In this document: piece after piece, positions 44,887 to 52,916 of the stretch
Position numbering within the stretch: the first letter of the stretch is position 1
How the letters are laid out: the number at the start of each line of letters is the position of its first letter
NCBI GenBank assembly: GCA_964528575.1
Contig: CAZGTQ010000254.1
Coordinates: forward strand, 1 to 52,916
Length of the DNA stretch: 52,916 bases
Direction: 5' to 3'
Origin: CAZGTQ01 sp964528575
GTDB lineage: Bacteria; Planctomycetota; UBA1135; GCA-002686595
Notes under the pieces: generated by a model
The model's input: the letters and a program-made list of their open reading frames with translations, nothing else
Database searches by the model: none
Told to the model about the DNA's origin: nothing
Made by a program: the position numbers and the translations under genes

Positions 44887-47046
44887 CTACAGGACGAATT
44901 CCCAGAGCGCGAACGCGGCGGCGGCGAGCACGATCAGGACGAGGGCGACCAGGAGCCCGCGGCTCGAGCCGCCGCCGCCGGGCGGACCGACGACGGCGAG
45001 GATCTTCGCTTGCTCGAGCGCTTCGACCCAATCGCTGGGCTGGATCAGGTTCTGCGCGATCAGGATCTCGCCGGCGTGGCGCTTCTGCTGCGCGCCCTCC
45101 TGCTCGGCGCGCGAGCGCTGCAGGGCCGTGATGCGGTTCGCGTCGGTGAGCTGCTTGAGCGCGGCCGCGTACCGCTCGCGCGGCACCGGGCGGCCCTCGG
45201 CGTCGATGTCGACGACGAAGAGCGTCTCGATCGGGCCGAAGCGCAGGCGCGCGTCGCTGCGCAGCTCGCGCGGCGCTCCCGGCGCGATCATCTCGTCGCC
45301 GAGGAACGTACCGTTCGTGCTCTTGAGGTCCTCGACGAAGTAGCGGCGGCCGTCGTACGTGATCCTCGCGTGTAGGCCGGAAACGCCGTCGTGATCGAGC
45401 ACGAGGCTCGGCTCGCGCCGCTTGCTGCGGCCGATCGAGTAATCGAGAGAATCGAGGTCGACGATGCCGCCGAGCGCTTCGTTCGCCACGACGAGCCGCG
45501 GTCGGCTCGTGCGGAACGACGCGTGGCGCGCGAGGTCGTTCAGCGCCCCGGCGTCGAAGCCGGCGATCGTCGCGATCGTGCCGCCCATCGAGCTGTCGTC
45601 GCCGATGTCGGCGTCCTTCGCCGCGGCCGCCGGGACCGGCCGCGGCTTCGACTCGGCCTCCTTGGCGGCGGCGGCCTTCTTCTCCGCGGCCGCCTTCTTC
45701 GCCGCGGCGATCTTGGCGGCCTTCTCCGCGGCCGGGTCCGCCGCCGCATCGCCCGGCGGAGGCACGGGCCGCGTCGAGACGTCCTCGTCGGCTGAGGCGG
45801 GCTCCTCCTTCGCGGCCGGCTTCGGCGGCTTCTCCTTGGCGGCCGGCGCCGGCTCCGGTTCGGCAGCGGGCGCTTGTTTCGGCGGCGGAGCGGATGCCTG
45901 AGCCTGCGCGACGGCCGGCGGCGACGGCTCCTTCTCCGCGGGCGGCGGCGCGGGCGCGGGAGCGGGAGCAGCCTGCGCCTGCGCTGCCGGCTCGGGCTTC
46001 TCCTTGGGCGCGGGCGCGGGAGCGGGAGCGGGAGCGGGTGCTTTCTCCGCCGGCTCCGCCTTCGCGTCGCTCGCAGCGGCAGCCGGCGCAGGTTTTTGCG
46101 CGGGCACGGGAACGGGCGCCTTCGCCGCAGGCTCGAGCTTCTCTTGGGCGGCCGGCGCGGAAGCGGGAGCTTTCTCCGCCGGCTCCGCCTGCGTGTCGCG
46201 CGCAGCGGCCGGCTGCCGCACTTCGGCCGCCGGCGCGACGGCTTTCGGCGGCGGAGCAGGAGGCTCGGCCTCGCCGGCGGCGGCCGGCGGCGGCTCGTGC
46301 GCGGGCGCGGGAGCGGACGCCGGCGCTTTCGCCGCGGGCTCGGGCTTCATCTCGGCGGCCGGCGCGGGAGCGGGCGCCTTCTCCGCGGACTCCGCGCTGG
46401 AATCGCTCGCGACGGCGGCCGGCTTCTCCTCCTCGGCCGCGGGCGGCGGAGCGGGCGCCGGGATGTCCTTCGTCTCCTCCTCCTCCGGGGCGACCTTGGG
46501 CGGCGGGAGCGGCTCCTGCGCCTGCACCGCGGGCACCGGCGCCGCCGGCGCGGGCCTCTGCTCCTCGGCCGCGGGCGAACGCGGCTCCGCCTTGGCGGCC
46601 GGCGCGGGCGCGGGCGCCGGCGTAGGCGCAGGCGCCCGCTTCTCGGGCTCCTTCTGCTTCGGCTCCGGCGGCTTCGCGGGCGTCGCGCCCATCATCGTCG
46701 CCATCACGCCGCCGCCGTCGACGAGCGTCTCGCTCGCCAGCGCGTTCGGGTCGACCACCTCGAGCCGCGTGTCGCCGACGAGGAAGCACAGCCCCGGGCG
46801 GAGCGGGAGCTGCTCACCGCGCGCGAGCGTCGGCCCGCCCTCGACCTGCGACTTGTTGCTGCTGCCGACGTCCTCGAAGACGAGCGTGCCACCGATCTCC
46901 ACGACGCGCGCGTGGTGGCCCGAAACGCGCGGGTCCTTGACCTGGCACGAGCTCTGGGGGTGACGGCCGATCGTCAGGCCGGCTTCGATCGGGAGCTCGC
47001 GGGGCTCTTGACCCGGCTCCGTGACTCGAAACACCCAATCGGCCAT
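44887..47046 (-). CDS. Protein with two FHA domains, Pro/Ala-rich linker and C-terminal membrane anchor
   Basis: 719 residues. The N-terminal FHA (5-100) has GLTIGRHPQSSCQV, VSGHHARVV and GSSNKSQVEG. The second FHA (about 526-613) has YSIGRSKRREPSLVL, VSGLHARI and LKSTNGTFLG, the full phosphothreonine-binding set. Between them (115-490) is a low-complexity region rich in Pro, Ala, Glu and Lys with repeated AEPAEKAPAPAPA-type blocks. Residues 655-682 (AGEILIAQNLIQPSDWVEAL) recall the short LGEIL-x-LI-x-EAL motif of GspE-type N-domains. One membrane helix ends the protein (about 697-716), so both FHA domains should be cytoplasmic. It is probably a signalling scaffold for the complex. Confidence 0.85.
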   Translation of the reverse strand: MADWVFRVTEPGQEPRELPIEAGLTIGRHPQSSCQVKDPRVSGHHARVVEIGGTLVFEDVGSSNKSQVEGGPTLARGEQLPLRPGLCFLVGDTRLEVVDPNALASETLVDGGGVMATMMGATPAKPPEPKQKEPEKRAPAPTPAPAPAPAAKAEPRSPAAEEQRPAPAAPVPAVQAQEPLPPPKVAPEEEETKDIPAPAPPPAAEEEKPAAVASDSSAESAEKAPAPAPAAEMKPEPAAKAPASAPAPAHEPPPAAAGEAEPPAPPPKAVAPAAEVRQPAAARDTQAEPAEKAPASAPAAQEKLEPAAKAPVPVPAQKPAPAAAASDAKAEPAEKAPAPAPAPAPAPKEKPEPAAQAQAAPAPAPAPPPAEKEPSPPAVAQAQASAPPPKQAPAAEPEPAPAAKEKPPKPAAKEEPASADEDVSTRPVPPPGDAAADPAAEKAAKIAAAKKAAAEKKAAAAKEAESKPRPVPAAAAKDADIGDDSSMGGTIATIAGFDAGALNDLARHASFRTSRPRLVVANEALGGIVDLDSLDYSIGRSKRREPSLVLDHDGVSGLHARITYDGRRYFVEDLKSTNGTFLGDEMIAPGAPRELRSDARLRFGPIETLFVVDIDAEGRPVPRERYAAALKQLTDANRITALQRSRAEQEGAQQKRHAGEILIAQNLIQPSDWVEALEQAKILAVVGPPGGGGSSRGLLVALVLIVLAAAAFALWEFVL
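45900..46430 (-). repeat. Degenerate repeat blocks coding the Pro/Ala/Glu/Lys linker
   Basis: The linker contains about three related blocks of 30-35 residues: AESAEKAPAPAPAAEMKPEP, AEPAEKAPASAPAAQEKLEP and AEPAEKAPAPAPAPAPAPKE, each followed by AAKAP or AAQAQ. At the DNA level gcgggagcgggagcggg runs recur. The array is probably prone to length change by slippage. Confidence 0.75.
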
Positions 47047-47100
47047 GGTCGGTCCACTCCTTCTCTTCCGGACGCTGGCGGGTCGGCGAGGATAGCCGCG

Positions 47101-50100
47101 TCAGCGCCCATCGGTCAAAGGACCCGCCGCTCCGGCGTTCGAGTCCTCTGCGGGCGCGCCGTCGGGGGTGAGGCGGAAGATCGCTCCGTTCGCGTTGATG
47201 AAGAAGCGGCGCATCTCCTCCAGCGTGAACGGCCGTGCGCCGATCCGCCCGAACAGCGCGATCTGGTTGCCCGACTCGTCCACCGCCCGGTCGCGCTCGA
47301 GGCCGCGCGAGAGCGCGATCGCGGGACCGTCGGTGTCGTACCAGGCGATGAGCTCGGGAACCGGACGCGGTGAGAAGCCGAACGCGCTGCGCCCCCCGTC
47401 GTTGGGAGCGACGAGCTTGAGCACCTTGAGGCCGTTCTCGCCGTCGGCGAGATACGCGAACAGCGTGTCGTTCGTCATCGCGATCTGCGTCTGGTGCAGG
47501 TCGTCGATCGAGCCGTTCGCATCGAAGACCTGGTCGAGGTACGGCTCCTCCGGTCGCTCGACGTCGACGATCACGAGGCCCTGCGCGCCGCCCGACACGT
47601 ACGCGTACGACTTGGCGACGTACACGTGGCGCGCGTCCGCCAGGTCGACGCGCGCGCCGGGGATGGGTCGCGCCTGCTCGGGGAACGTGACGTCGACGAC
47701 CTTGAGCCCCTCGGAGTCGGTGACGAACGCGTAGCGGAACTGCACGTCGACCGACGTGGGGTCGACGACGTGCGGAGCGCCGATCTCGCCGAGGATGCGC
47801 GGCGCGCGCGGATCGTCGATGTCGACGAGCACGAGCCCGCGATCGCAACAGACGTAGACCGTCGTCCCGGCGACCTTCGCGAACACCGCTCCGTCGAGCA
47901 CGCCGTCCGGATTGAAGGTCGCGACGCGCTCGATGAAGTTGTTCTGCGGATCGAAGTCCGAGAGGCAGTCGACGTCGAAGACGAGCAGGCCTTCCTCGAG
48001 GTCGGTCACGTACGCGTAGCGGTAGAGCTCGTGCAGGTTCTGCTCGCGCCCCTCGTACGTGTAGACCTGCTCGCGGTTCTCGGGCCGCACCTTGCGGCTC
48101 ATCGAGATGTGGTTGTTCGTCGGGAGCGCGACGGACGTCGCGAACTTCGTGTTCTCGTGCGTGTCCTGGCCCAGCGGCGAGACCGGCGAAGTGACGAGCT
48201 TGAGCGAGAAGTCCTTGTTGTTGACCTGCGCGACATCGAAGGCGCGGAAGCCGTCCGGGCCGTTCGCGGTGAAGAGGTACTCGCCGCGGAGCTGGAGGCT
48301 GCGCACGTTCGCCATGAACGGCAGGTTCGCGCCGGAGTGCTCGCGCGCGATCGTCAGCTCGCGGCCACCGTCGACGAAGTCGGCGTAGCGCTCGGGATAC
48401 GCCATCTCGTGCAGGTGCGAGCCGCGGACGGCCTGCGGCTCGTCCCACTCGGTGACCTGGACCGCCGAGAAGCCGCTCTCCGCCTCCGCGACGAACACGT
48501 TGTGGCCCATGAAGTTGACGGCGCCGGTGCCGAGCAGGAGCGCCTGCGCCATCCAGGCGTTGTTGTCGCCGTCGGTCGACAGGTGGCAGTCGGTGCACTG
48601 GCGCGTCTCGGTCGTGCGGACCGTGTGCGGGAAGTGCGTGTTGAAGAGCTGGCTCGACATGCCGTTGGCGCCGATCGGCGGCACCTGGCCGTAGATGTTG
48701 CGGCGCAGGGCGTCCATGGACGAGATCACGAGCGCGGACGACGAGCGCACCGGCGCGATGCGGCCCTCCTTCACGTCGCCGGCGACGCCGAGCAGGAACT
48801 CGGAATCGCGCGCGACCTGCGGGTTGTACGTCGCGTAGTTGCGCAGCTCCTTGAAGTCGTTGCGGTTGACCGGCGACTTCCAGTTCGCCTGCTGCGGCAG
48901 GTGGCAGCCCCAGCACGACGTGATCCACGACGTGTGGCAGGAGTAGCACTCGAGCTTGCCATCGCCGTGCGCGAGGCCGCCGCGCGAGGAGACCGCCCGG
49001 TGCGCGCGGTTCGCCAACGACTTCTCGCGGTCGCCCGCGAGCGCGCTGACCTGCGGGACGTCCCACTCGAGGTCGGGGTACAGCATCGAGCGCTGGACGA
49101 TCCGATCCCCGTCGCGCGAGAAGCGCGCCTTGCCCCACGGCGTGGTGCCCTCCATGAGGTCGTCGCGCGACGCCGCGCCGGGTCGGTCGGGCGGCGGGAT
49201 GATCTCGCCGCTCGCCGCGCGCCGCGCGCCGCTGGCGGGACCGCTCGTCAGGAGGTCCGCCGTGTCGTCCGACGAACGCATCGGGTCTTCGTCGTCGTGC
49301 AGCGACCCGTGGCAGTCCTGGCACGTGATCTCGACCTGCGCCTGGTACTCGCCGTAGAGCCGGCCGTCGCCGTGCGAGTCCTGCTCGAAGTGGCAGTCGA
49401 CGCAGTGCATGCCGCGCTCGGCGTGGATGTCGAGCAGGTGCACCGCCTTGCCGACGGGCGCCGCGAACGCGCCGGCGAGGATCTCCTCCGCCGTCGGGGT
49501 CTGGCCGAGCTCGGGCAGCACGCCCGCGAACTTGTCGGAGTCGTACGGCACGACGTTCCCGTCCGCGTCGAGCATGTTGCCCTTGCGGTCCATCTTGAAC
49601 GCGCCGCGGAAGTTCCAACCGTGGCCGTGGTAGTCCGCGAACTGCGTGTGCTGGAGCTGCGGGTTGACGTTCTTGGCGACCTCGTCGAGGAACTCGCGGT
49701 CGCCCCACTTGCCGCGCTGCGCCGCTTCCTCGGGGTTGCGGAACAGCACCTCGAACTTCTCGGCGATCGACGGGTCCTTCTCCTCTTGGGGCCACATCGG
49801 CTCGCCGTCGGCGTCGTACGTCCACATCGTGAAGCCGAGGAAGCTGTTCACGAACGAGTTCGGCTGGTGGTGGTGGCACGTCATGCACTGGCTCGACGGG
49901 ATCGCCCGCGTGAACCGGTGGTTGATCGGGTGCCCTTCCTCGTCCTGCGGGATCGTCGGATCGGCCGCGACGGCGTCGCCCCAGGGATCCTCGCCCGCGT
50001 TGCCCTTGCCCGTGTTGCCGAAGCGCGCGTACGGGCCGGAGCTCACCGGCGAGCGGTCGTTGGCGTAGACGACGTGGCACGCGGTGCAGCCGCTCGAGCG

Positions 50101-51087
50101 GTAGTCGCCGGGGTTGTCGTTCGTGCCGAGGAACGACAGGTACGGGTCGTTCAAGCGCGTCTTGAAGATGTTGAGCAGCGGGAGGTCGACGCGGTTCAAC
50201 GTCCCCAGGCCGCGGTCGGACTGGCGGTTGTTGGGCCGTCCGGCGTCCTCGAGCTTGTCCGGCAGGCCGATCAGCGGCGTCGGCAGGCCGTTGAACGCGA
50301 GCGGGACGCCGCCGAGCCGGCTGCCCGTCTCGAAGACGCGGAACACGTTGCCGGTCTGACCGACCTCGAAGTGCGGGAGCGGGACGACGAACGGCACGAC
50401 GCCGCGCGCGAGCTCGTCCTCGGGCGGCGTCGCGAAGCCGGTCTCCGCGTCCGGGTACGTGAAGATCGCCTGGGCGACGCCCTCGGGGCTGTACGACTCG
50501 CCGAACAGAGCGTTCTTGTTCGAGACGATGCCGTTGGCGTACGGCGCGACCGCCATGAAGTGCGCGCCGGTCGTCATGATCGACTTGTGGACGTTGAGCA
50601 CGTCGTCGTCGTGGCACGCGCCGCACGCCGCGTCCGCGACACGCAGGTCGCCGGGGTTGACGAACCGGATCCAGTCGAGCTTCTCCTTGTTCAGCTTGGA
50701 GAACGTGGCGCGCGGGTTCGCGGAGCTCGGCCACCACTCGGGGTGGTAGGCGTGCGGGTGCGCGGCCTCGACGTCGGTCGCGAGGCCGTCGCCGCCGTGG
50801 CAGTCGACGCACGACATCGAGAACGACTTCGACGCGTGCGGGTCCTCCGCTCCTTCGTGGCAGCCGATGCAGCCGGCGCTGCGCTCCATCGCCTGATCGT
50901 GCGACTGGCGGCGGACGTCGACGAGCTCGCCGTTCACCACCATCATCCCGAACTGGTCGACAGGCGTGCGCGAGTACGGATTCGTCCACGTCTGCTCGTG
51001 GGTGCAGCTCGCGGCGACGGCGAGTCCGAGGATGCCGGCCAGCCCGGCGCACAGAGCGGCGTGGAGAGAGCGGGAACTACGTTGCAT
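47101..51087 (-). CDS. Decahaem lipoprotein with C-terminal LVIVD repeats
   Basis: 1328 residues. The signal peptide ends LGLAVAASC, a lipobox, followed by THEQTW. Ten CXXCH motifs occur between about residues 70 and 840 (CIGCH, CVDCH, CGACH, CTACH, CMTCHHH, CVDCH, CQDCH, CYSCH, CWGCH, CTDCH), with long insertions between them. Residues 900-1260 hold LVIVD-type beta-propeller repeats: DRGLVLVDIDDPRAPRI, SEGLKVVDVTFPEQARPI, AQGLVIVDVERPEEPYL, ENGLKVLKLV. A lipid-anchored decahaem protein next to a large outer-membrane barrel gene is reminiscent of outer-membrane electron conduits, but the sequence is not of the MtrC/OmcA type. It starts nine bases after the barrel gene's stop. Confidence 0.9.
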   Translation of the reverse strand: MQRSSRSLHAALCAGLAGILGLAVAASCTHEQTWTNPYSRTPVDQFGMMVVNGELVDVRRQSHDQAMERSAGCIGCHEGAEDPHASKSFSMSCVDCHGGDGLATDVEAAHPHAYHPEWWPSSANPRATFSKLNKEKLDWIRFVNPGDLRVADAACGACHDDDVLNVHKSIMTTGAHFMAVAPYANGIVSNKNALFGESYSPEGVAQAIFTYPDAETGFATPPEDELARGVVPFVVPLPHFEVGQTGNVFRVFETGSRLGGVPLAFNGLPTPLIGLPDKLEDAGRPNNRQSDRGLGTLNRVDLPLLNIFKTRLNDPYLSFLGTNDNPGDYRSSGCTACHVVYANDRSPVSSGPYARFGNTGKGNAGEDPWGDAVAADPTIPQDEEGHPINHRFTRAIPSSQCMTCHHHQPNSFVNSFLGFTMWTYDADGEPMWPQEEKDPSIAEKFEVLFRNPEEAAQRGKWGDREFLDEVAKNVNPQLQHTQFADYHGHGWNFRGAFKMDRKGNMLDADGNVVPYDSDKFAGVLPELGQTPTAEEILAGAFAAPVGKAVHLLDIHAERGMHCVDCHFEQDSHGDGRLYGEYQAQVEITCQDCHGSLHDDEDPMRSSDDTADLLTSGPASGARRAASGEIIPPPDRPGAASRDDLMEGTTPWGKARFSRDGDRIVQRSMLYPDLEWDVPQVSALAGDREKSLANRAHRAVSSRGGLAHGDGKLECYSCHTSWITSCWGCHLPQQANWKSPVNRNDFKELRNYATYNPQVARDSEFLLGVAGDVKEGRIAPVRSSSALVISSMDALRRNIYGQVPPIGANGMSSQLFNTHFPHTVRTTETRQCTDCHLSTDGDNNAWMAQALLLGTGAVNFMGHNVFVAEAESGFSAVQVTEWDEPQAVRGSHLHEMAYPERYADFVDGGRELTIAREHSGANLPFMANVRSLQLRGEYLFTANGPDGFRAFDVAQVNNKDFSLKLVTSPVSPLGQDTHENTKFATSVALPTNNHISMSRKVRPENREQVYTYEGREQNLHELYRYAYVTDLEEGLLVFDVDCLSDFDPQNNFIERVATFNPDGVLDGAVFAKVAGTTVYVCCDRGLVLVDIDDPRAPRILGEIGAPHVVDPTSVDVQFRYAFVTDSEGLKVVDVTFPEQARPIPGARVDLADARHVYVAKSYAYVSGGAQGLVIVDVERPEEPYLDQVFDANGSIDDLHQTQIAMTNDTLFAYLADGENGLKVLKLVAPNDGGRSAFGFSPRPVPELIAWYDTDGPAIALSRGLERDRAVDESGNQIALFGRIGARPFTLEEMRRFFINANGAIFRLTPDGAPAEDSNAGAAGPLTDGR

Positions 51088-51096
51088 GGCGCGACC

Positions 51097-52916
51097 TCAC
51101 CACGTGATCAGCATCTGGAGGAAGATCGAGTACATCGTCTCGTCGTCCTGGTAGATCCGTTCGATTCCATCACCGGGCACGAGGGCCGAAGCGCCGACGT
51201 TGAAGATCACGTTGTTCGTCAGGAGCGGCCGGTACTGCGCCCCCAGGAAGTACTCGAGCCCGATCTCGCGCTCGACGTCCGGCAGCTCGAGGAACGTCTC
51301 GAGCGACTCGGCATGGTTGAAGCGCATGTAGTTGATGCCCGTCTGCGCGCGGAGCGTAGGCGTGATCTCCGCCTGCACGGCCGCGCCGATCAGCTCGAGA
51401 CCCGGGTTGACGAAGTTCGCCTGACCCTCGAACTTGCTCGTCTGCAGGTCCGGCAGCGGGCTGAACGCGTTCGTCAGGTTCACGCCGAGCAGCCGGATCG
51501 CCTGCGCGTTGAAGAACGAGAACTCGCCGCCCGCGAAGTTCGGCGCGTCCATGATCGCGTCGAAGCCCTCGCCGTCGTCGTCGCGGGTGTCGTCGTCGCC
51601 GGACGCGTACATGCCGTACGCGCGCACCCGCCACCAGTCCAAGTCGTACGACAGCTCGAGCGCTGCGAACTGCGCGTTCAGGTCGACGTCCTGGCCGGCG
51701 AAGGCGTTGTTCTCCTGCTCGCCGAACACCTGATAGAGGGCGTGCGTGATGTTGATTCGGCCGAAATGGCCTTCGCCCGCCCAGCCCAGGTAGTACGCGT
51801 CGAGCTTGCCTTGGGTCGCGAAGCCCGCCGGCGCGGGCGACACGAGGACTCCGTTGTCGTCGAAGTGCTCGCCGCGCTCGTCGTGGTTGTAGTGGAAGGA
51901 CAGGGACGAGATGTAGCCGAGCGTCGGCCAGTCCTGGCGATAGACGTTCGCGATCACGACGACCTGCTCGCGGTCCTCGAACTCGTTCAGCAAGGAGTTG
52001 GTGTCCTTGTCGAGCATGTCGAACACGGCGAGGTTGTACTGCCACTTGTTGTTGTCGGCGTTCCCGAGCAAGCGTACGCCGAGGTTGACGTCGTCGAAGA
52101 TGAAGCCGCGGAAGTCGCTTCGGAACGGCAGGATGCCGATCTCCGACGTCAGGAAGTCGTAGCGGTCGTTCCAGTCGTACAGGTGGTACTCGAAGAACGC
52201 TTCCTGCAGGGCGAAGTCCGTGCGCTCGCGCGTGCGACGGCGCGTCAGGTCGATGTTCGTGACGCCCTTCTCCTCCACCGCGAGCCGGTTGTAGTTGAAC
52301 ACCGGCGAGAGCCGCAAACGCCACTGCACGGGCTTGAACGCCTGCTGTCCCTTGAACAGGTCGAACGACAGCACGAAGTCCTGGTTGAAGAACTCCTGCT
52401 TGCTCTCGCCGAAGAAATCGGGCTGCACGGGCACCGGACCGGCGAGACCCGAGGGCGTGGGCAGGCGGCGGGACTGGACGAGCGTGCGACTCGTGCCCGA
52501 GATCGCGAGGAACAGGTCCTGGGTGCCCAGGATCGGGAAGTCGCCCTTGTAGCGATTCTGGCGATACGGGTTGAGCGGGTGCGCGCGCCGGTTGACCTCG
52601 CCGTACTCCGCCGGCTCGATGTCGATGTCGAGGCCGCCGAGCTTCGCGGGATTCCCCGGCCCGTACCAGCGCGATTGCATCGGCGCGAAGTGCGGCGCGT
52701 CGGGATCGCCGATCGGCCCCGCCTCGTCGTCGCCGACCGGCTCCTGGTCGGCGTCGGCATCGGCGACCGCATCGTCGACGCCCGCTTCGCCGCGCGCGTC
52801 CCCGCCGGGCTCGCCGCCGTACGCGCCGCCCGCAGCGCCGTCGCCTGCCGCGTGCACCGCCGACGGTGGCTCGTCGTGCTCGAGGTCGAGCATCCGCGGC
52901 GACCCGAGCGTGGCGC
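51097..52916 (-). CDS. Large outer-membrane beta-barrel protein (5' end outside window)
   Basis: At least 598 residues from an internal ATG (52893), but the frame stays open to the window edge and no signal peptide follows that ATG, so the true start is probably beyond 52916. The N-terminal 65 residues are Gly/Ala/Asp-rich. The rest is a regular series of amphipathic strands separated by acidic loops: VQWRLRLSPVFNYNRLAVEE, FALQEAFFEYHLYDWNDRYD, GVRLLGNADNNKWQYNLAVF, LRAQTGINYMRFNHAESLET. The C-terminus MYSIFLQMLITW ends in an aromatic residue, as outer-membrane barrels do. No CXXC of MtrB is present. It leads the multihaem cluster and could hold the decahaem lipoprotein in the outer membrane. 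Confidence 0.8.
   Translation of the reverse strand, partial: ATLGSPRMLDLEHDEPPSAVHAAGDGAAGGAYGGEPGGDARGEAGVDDAVADADADQEPVGDDEAGPIGDPDAPHFAPMQSRWYGPGNPAKLGGLDIDIEPAEYGEVNRRAHPLNPYRQNRYKGDFPILGTQDLFLAISGTSRTLVQSRRLPTPSGLAGPVPVQPDFFGESKQEFFNQDFVLSFDLFKGQQAFKPVQWRLRLSPVFNYNRLAVEEKGVTNIDLTRRRTRERTDFALQEAFFEYHLYDWNDRYDFLTSEIGILPFRSDFRGFIFDDVNLGVRLLGNADNNKWQYNLAVFDMLDKDTNSLLNEFEDREQVVVIANVYRQDWPTLGYISSLSFHYNHDERGEHFDDNGVLVSPAPAGFATQGKLDAYYLGWAGEGHFGRINITHALYQVFGEQENNAFAGQDVDLNAQFAALELSYDLDWWRVRAYGMYASGDDDTRDDDGEGFDAIMDAPNFAGGEFSFFNAQAIRLLGVNLTNAFSPLPDLQTSKFEGQANFVNPGLELIGAAVQAEITPTLRAQTGINYMRFNHAESLETFLELPDVEREIGLEYFLGAQYRPLLTNNVIFNVGASALVPGDGIERIYQDDETMYSIFLQMLITW

Noticed and set aside
45874..46963. 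Plus-strand frames rich in GAGAGAG opposite the FHA linker
   Set aside because: They are the antisense of the Pro/Ala-rich linker (GCN and CCN codons read as GGN and NGC) and lack a start signal and motifs.

Overview
The window is very GC-rich (about 70% by eye), densely coded DNA with strong G/C bias at third codon positions. No rRNA or tRNA gene, insertion sequence, CRISPR array or prophage was seen. The gene mix suggests a free-living Gram-negative-type bacterium, most likely a high-GC Planctomycetota member, with Myxococcota as an alternative. It includes many lipoproteins with lipoboxes, outer-membrane barrels, a lipoprotein sulfatase, GspL/GspM-like genes, FHA domains, carboxypeptidase-regulatory-like repeats and giant multihaem cytochromes. 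This placement is inferred from family content; no marker gene was compared.

Layout. 1-2759 (+): three tandem paralogues of a membrane-anchored protein with carboxypeptidase-regulatory-like folds; the first is cut by the window edge. 2854-8014 (+): carB translationally coupled to two SGNH-hydrolase-like genes, the second lacking active-site residues. 8018-14068 (-): a five-gene signalling cassette (LuxR/PAS regulator, thioredoxin-fold RedB-like protein, membrane histidine kinase, HDOD response regulator, response regulator with a degenerate HD-GYP-like domain), mostly with overlapping stop/start codons. 14300-18235 (-): ECF sigma factor, zinc-finger anti-sigma factor, small membrane protein, and GspL-like and GspM-like pseudopilus assembly proteins, followed by a perfect 17-bp hairpin. 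18546-19116 (-): a frameshifted orphan. 19157-22385 (-): a GT-C type membrane protein and ribBA. 22515-30614 (+): HEAT-repeat/cyclophilin lipoprotein, membrane-anchored trypsin-like protease, sulfatase-like lipoprotein and an HSP90/MutL-like ATPase. 30642-33874 (-): an HTTM protein and purH. 33974-35233 (+): a CHAT-domain lipoprotein whose catalytic Cys is Ser. 35247-37550 (-): two small outer-membrane lipoproteins and prfB with an intact programmed +1 frameshift site.

The most striking part is 37849-52916 (-), a seven-gene tightly spaced cluster. In transcription order it encodes an outer-membrane beta-barrel (5' end outside the window), a lipoprotein with ten CXXCH haem motifs and LVIVD repeats, a tail-anchored protein with two FHA domains, a 17-haem exported cytochrome, a membrane cytochrome b with two H-x13-H pairs, a cytoplasmic protein joining two cyclic-nucleotide-binding-type domains to four [4Fe-4S] motifs, and a protein joining a cytoplasmic FHA domain through one membrane helix to a 15-haem periplasmic domain. 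Together they have 42 CXXCH motifs. The arrangement looks like an electron route from cytoplasm to cell exterior (or back) with sensory domains built into the redox subunits. That function is inference; the domain order and motifs are read directly from the sequence.
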